Origin: Candidatus Altarchaeum sp.
GTDB taxonomy: Archaea > Altiarchaeota > Altiarchaeia > Altiarchaeales > Altiarchaeaceae
Assembly (NCBI GenBank): GCA_018260615.1
Contig: JAGWDQ010000087.1
Span: 1 to 45,195, forward strand
DNA: 45,195 nucleotides
Direction of reading: 5' to 3'
Part shown: positions 42,501 through 45,195 of the stretch, in pieces
Position numbering within the stretch: position 1 is the stretch's first letter
Layout of the letters: every line of letters begins with the position of its first letter
The notes under the pieces: model-generated
Databases searched by the model: none
What the model was told of the DNA's origin: nothing
The model's input: the letters and a program-made list of their open reading frames with translations, nothing else
Made by a program: the position numbers and the translations under genes

Positions 42501-43454
42501 CTGCCAGACGCCATGAAGAATTATATTGCCATGTTGAACATCATATTCATTATTATTTTCACTTTTGCCCTCTTTTTGTTCTTTTTCATAGGACTGCTTT
42601 ATCGCATTCTCGCTTATAAATTTATAAATTTTTTCCATTTCTTCAAAGAAGTTGTCGCAGGCCAGAAATTGCGGATTTCCCAATCGTTTAAGAAGCGGCA
42701 TTGAAACAACGGGTAAATTTACTGATATGGAAATTTTCTCAAATTCGTTATCTTTAATCCAGAATTGAGCAATATTGCTCTTACTTAAAATTTCTTCGTT
42801 GCTTTCGGCGATTTTTTGTTTTGTTTTCTCTTTTTCATGTGTTTTTTCTTCGGTTCCCCTGATTTTGCGAAGTTCTTCCATAATTTCATTTTCATCCATG
42901 CCCCTTAGCTTAAAGAGCATAAACGGATTCCTGTCAAATTCCTCTGCCAGAATATAATGAACTGCGGCTATATGTTTACACGGAACCGCAGAATCCGGGC
43001 ACGAGCAATTCATTTCAATGTCATTTCCCTTTTTTGGAAATAATGAAACACCTGCCGCATCAAATGCCTTTTCTATGTCTTCGGGCATTTCCCTATTTAG
43101 CAGTTTTGCAGTAAATATCGCCTGTTTTCCCATTTCACCAATAATCTTTTTCCATTCATTGTTCTCAAATTCCTTAATTTCAATTTTTACGGAATACGGT
43201 TTACTTGCAGAGCCCTGAACTTTTGCACTGATAATTCCTTTCTCAATCTTAAAATTCATAACCTGCCCCCGCCTTGCATATTTCCTTCCTCTTTCAAGCC
43301 GGTTATCCCATCCGAATGACTCAAGCAAAGAAATCCATTTCTTTGACCACCATGTTGAGGCGATGTTTTTTGACTGCAGTTTTATTCCGTCCTTAACTTC
43401 CTTTGGTTTTGTAGGTGCGTAATAATTGCCGTAGTTATAATCCCAATAACTCAT
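39528..43454 (-). CDS. SWIM-domain SNF2-family helicase/ATPase
   Basis: Large Swi2/Snf2 ATPase of 1308 aa. A SWIM zinc finger lies near the N-terminus (C150-x-C152, C159-x-H161), followed by a long middle region. The SNF2 helicase core has DDMGLGKT at 862-869, DEAQNIKNP, LTGTPIENRL, and in the second RecA domain the segments ALIFTQYSEM, AGGFGLNLT and ATDRAFRIGQ. It translocates on duplex DNA and probably remodels protein-DNA complexes; SWIM/SNF2 proteins of this type are widespread in bacteria and archaea and also occur in defence systems such as DISARM-like loci. No such partners are visible here. Confidence 0.92.
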   Translation of the reverse strand: MSYWDYNYGNYYAPTKPKEVKDGIKLQSKNIASTWWSKKWISLLESFGWDNRLERGRKYARRGQVMNFKIEKGIISAKVQGSASKPYSVKIEIKEFENNEWKKIIGEMGKQAIFTAKLLNREMPEDIEKAFDAAGVSLFPKKGNDIEMNCSCPDSAVPCKHIAAVHYILAEEFDRNPFMLFKLRGMDENEIMEELRKIRGTEEKTHEKEKTKQKIAESNEEILSKSNIAQFWIKDNEFEKISISVNLPVVSMPLLKRLGNPQFLACDNFFEEMEKIYKFISENAIKQSYEKEQKEGKSENNNEYDVQHGNIILHGVWQTENKKFFIWGEAFKPVEKSKIKNKKIHPFASGTNEILNFLMSFFNFKKVCSERSLLLYLPTSKNLPLLSTSLSSPSDEIHLAQWNVPGIEISAGDALFLLSQISTNEKCMGNDISFWSTSAKFCLELIARQRFIPFVARNKTAKWRMIFNYTDDAKRYKILINSIPYACFSYGNKISPDKILEDFLNTCADESIRAWFRDKIKSETWKAKIGENLMGMLLSSLLSDDNKIKGTTYQQNTLTDGFEKWTAIFEETKSDSTAHSPFRTCFRLEEPLDNEWKISFHLQNTEDPSLLLSARDIMMHNIKSISKIIHKKFNAEEYLLRDLAAASRHFSPVNRGLRERSPSECSLNLPEAYKFLKEDAWLLEECGYGILVPSWWKRDKAAAQLGVNITASPKSDNKTVKFFGLDDILDFKWEIAIGDMSLSKTELEGLAKLKIPLINVRGKWVEFKKEDVEKALKFLSGVENDGMDLSLAMRLNAGIEDIGIPVLKFNAKKWVKNFISTETYQEIKTPESFNGVLRNYQIKGFSWLNFLKNFGFGACLADDMGLGKTIEVIAFLLHEKENNNAEKNTPVLLVAPMSVVGNWKHEFEKFSPDLRIMVHHGSGRLETRKFLKESKGYDVVVTTYSLAVRDGEIFDKVKWNGIILDEAQNIKNPETKQARAIKGLKSNYKIALTGTPIENRLTELWSIMDFLNPSYLSELSKFKENFSIPIERYRNEDASEKLRKLVSPFIMRRLKTDKSIISDLPEKMEMKMYCTLTKEQVTLYKAVVEDMMQVIEESEGIKRRGMILSALTKLKQICNHPALFLHDNSRTDDRSGKLSRLKEMAEEVIESKEKALIFTQYSEMGEILKNYFESLYGREIFFLHGGVSRNKRDMMVDKFQNCSDSPLFILSIKAGGFGLNLTKANHVFHFDRWWNPAVETQATDRAFRIGQSKNVFVHKFIAKGTLEEKIDEMIESKKELSEKILSAGESAITDFSNEKLREIFKLRD

Positions 43455-43508
43455 TTTAACAGATTATTTTAAAAATTTAAATCAAATTCAATCATTCAAT
43501 ATTTAAAT

Positions 43509-45179
43509 TTATCCTTCAATAACAATCTTATGAATTAAAGCAAAAACATCCATTAAATCAATTTCGTTATTGTTTGAGATTCTTGCAGTGCATCCTTCAC
43601 CGGAAATATATTTTCCGGAAGATAGATGTTCAAGTGCTGCTACAGCATCAAAAATATCAATTGCAGTATTATTATCAAAATCAAATTCAGTGCAGCATTC
43701 ATTAGTTATGTTCTTATTATTATCATCACAATCCCCGGGAGTCAATGTCCAATTTCCGGATGGTTTATTACAGTTTGTTTGGTTTGTTGTACCTCCATAA
43801 GTATCATTATCGTTATCAACATACCATTTTGTATTTGGATTAATTAAAGCATTATTATCATCACAGTCAGTTCCACCGCAAATTGAAGAATTGACATAGT
43901 AATCATTATCCGCATCGCAATTAATTCCATTACATCTGTACCTGCAACCTTTTTCAATTCCACTATCATTCCATCCGTTTGAATTATTGCATGTATTGTT
44001 ATATCCATAAGTTGATTGCCAGTTTGTTGAATTAAAATTTAATTGTATATTTCCACAAATAGTATTGCTGTTTACTGTTGAATTTGAATTCTCCGAGTAA
44101 ATTCCGATGGTGTTGTTGAATAAGGTATTATTCACCAAAATATTTTTTGAAGACGAATTTAAATAAATCCCGTATTTGTTGTTTTCTATGTTGTTTTTCT
44201 CTATTATGCCCATTAGAACAGCAGATGACAAATTCTGATTGTAATAATACGAGCCCTGCGTTTTAATTTTGTAGCCAACAGTAACTTCAAAATTTTCCTC
44301 TTTTGCGTAAAGCCCTGAGAACATATCGTAGCTGTGGTTAGCCCAGTTCATTTCATTGAAATTCCATTCTATGGTGCCGTTTTGATATAGTATAATCTGG
44401 AAATTTATCTGATAATCAGTTGATTCATAATCGGTAGCAGTTGAGCCCAGCAATTCTATAACGATCTTATCATCCATGCTGCAGATTGCTAAATACTGTG
44501 TTTCTGAATCGTAGATGGTCTGTAAATTATCATTTGAGGCAAATATTACATCCATATTGCTTCTGTAATTTCCATCGGCATGTGTTGAACCATAATCATT
44601 ACAATCGTAACAACCTTCCCCTGCTTCAAGTAATTCAATGAAACCGTTTGTGCTTGCACTGATTTTTGTGATATTTCTCCCGAAATAATTGAATGTCCGG
44701 TTTAAGACATACTCTGTATTATTATCATCACCTTGAATGTAATTCGCCGCATTGCTCATGTTGCAGGAATACCATTCATAACTCCTGTTTTTCGCGTTAT
44801 CAGTCATGCCTCCGCCTGAATTATCAACATGTACTCCATAAGTTGATTCGGATATTGTGTTGTTGTATATACGGTTGCCCCCGTCAGAGCGGTCAACATA
44901 TACTCCTGATATTAAGTTACCTCGTATTGTGTTTCCTGATAAGATATTTTGTGTTGAGAACGCTAAATATATCCCGTCGCCATAACTGCTGTTGAGTATA
45001 GTGTTGTTGGTTAGATTGTTGCCTGAAGAATATCGCAAATAAATTCCATCATCGCTGTTTGAAACCAGCGTATTATTATCTATGATATTGTTTGATGAGG
45101 AATCAAGGTAAACTCCATTAACATTTGAATACAAACTGTTGTAACTTCTCAATAACTTGTGGAAAGATGATAAAACCAA
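43509..45179 (-). CDS. NosD-like surface protein with MopE-like and dockerin-like repeats, 5' end incomplete
   Basis: Secreted-type protein, 556 codons visible. The N-terminal part is a right-handed beta-helix with NosD-like repeats (for example GVYLDSSSNNIIDNNT and GIYLNSSSKNILVNNT). A globular insert follows at about 125-320. Asp-rich MopE-type metal motifs come next (DADNDYY, GTDCDDNN, GDCDDNN), and the C-terminus has dockerin-like calcium loops (DFDNNTAIDIFDAVAAL, NNEIDLMDVFALI). It has no signal peptide: a TAG lies in frame at 45180-45182 just before the TTG at 45179, and the beta-helix appears to begin mid-repeat. Either a frameshift, a degraded start or a sequencing error is likely; the window ends 13 bp further. 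Confidence 0.75.
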   Translation of the reverse strand: MVLSSFHKLLRSYNSLYSNVNGVYLDSSSNNIIDNNTLVSNSDDGIYLRYSSGNNLTNNTILNSSYGDGIYLAFSTQNILSGNTIRGNLISGVYVDRSDGGNRIYNNTISESTYGVHVDNSGGGMTDNAKNRSYEWYSCNMSNAANYIQGDDNNTEYVLNRTFNYFGRNITKISASTNGFIELLEAGEGCYDCNDYGSTHADGNYRSNMDVIFASNDNLQTIYDSETQYLAICSMDDKIVIELLGSTATDYESTDYQINFQIILYQNGTIEWNFNEMNWANHSYDMFSGLYAKEENFEVTVGYKIKTQGSYYYNQNLSSAVLMGIIEKNNIENNKYGIYLNSSSKNILVNNTLFNNTIGIYSENSNSTVNSNTICGNIQLNFNSTNWQSTYGYNNTCNNSNGWNDSGIEKGCRYRCNGINCDADNDYYVNSSICGGTDCDDNNALINPNTKWYVDNDNDTYGGTTNQTNCNKPSGNWTLTPGDCDDNNKNITNECCTEFDFDNNTAIDIFDAVAALEHLSSGKYISGEGCTARISNNNEIDLMDVFALIHKIVIEG

Positions 45180-45195
45180 CTACTTGTTTGTAATA

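Overview
The window is AT-rich archaeal chromosome. The archaeal markers are Rpo7 and Spt4, archaeal GTP cyclohydrolase MptA, a PAC2 proteasome-assembly chaperone, a PIN-domain ATPase of COG1855 type, a tRNA gene with no encoded CCA, and TATA-like boxes 20-35 nt before start codons. DapF, ArgB, MptA and a glycogen debranching enzyme argue for a metabolically fairly complete lineage rather than a minimal symbiont. An uncultured euryarchaeal or Altiarchaeota-like organism fits, but that placement is only a guess.

Layout. 0.1-5.2 kb: a SAMHD1-like HD phosphohydrolase diverges from a two-gene operon of an AlbA_2/Schlafen-type regulator and a cyclase-like/NACHT/HEAT-repeat STAND NTPase, a candidate defence or signalling module. 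5.2-6.8 kb: protein quality control (JAMM protease, PAC2 protein ending in an HbYX motif, Hsp20), then tRNA-Arg(UCU). 7-10.9 kb: two tandem NosD-like membrane-anchored surface proteins sharing a 353-bp identical block, and a small membrane protein. 10.9-16.3 kb: housekeeping genes (dapF, mptA, usp, dcd, PIN-ATPase, a ribbon-helix-helix-like protein, nitroreductase). 16.4-21.8 kb: a defence-type island with a three-gene restriction-modification operon (two methyltransferases around a PD-(D/E)XK nuclease), an Rnl5-type RNA ligase and a TIR-domain protein. 21.9-26.6 kb: ksgA, rpo7, spt4 and the debranching enzyme, separated by unusual repeat-filled gaps. 27.3-30.4 kb: a probable ABC-three-component conflict system (ABC ATPase, small middle component, SMEK-like nuclease-fold protein). 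30.5-38.2 kb: a truncated NFACT protein, an anaerobic ribonucleotide reductase interrupted by three inteins, and its likely redoxin. 38.3-45.2 kb: argB, a SWIM/SNF2 helicase and a NosD/MopE/dockerin-like surface protein cut by the window edge.

The most unexpected signal is in the gaps. Decayed copies of gene ends lie just outside intact genes: the 5' end of ksgA, three extra copies of the 3' end of ksgA, the 5' end of spt4, the 3' end of the debranching enzyme gene and the 3' end of argB. In two of these loci (ksgA 3' and spt4 5') the same T-rich/A-rich palindromic element sits between the copies, and the repeat period is about 151 bp in both. A second family of short modular palindromes, with conserved flanks and varying stems, fills intergenic gaps throughout the window, reaching eight simple hairpins in about 280 bp at 24.28-24.56 kb. 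I read these as footprints of one or more non-autonomous palindromic elements that insert at gene ends and duplicate them. That reading is inference.
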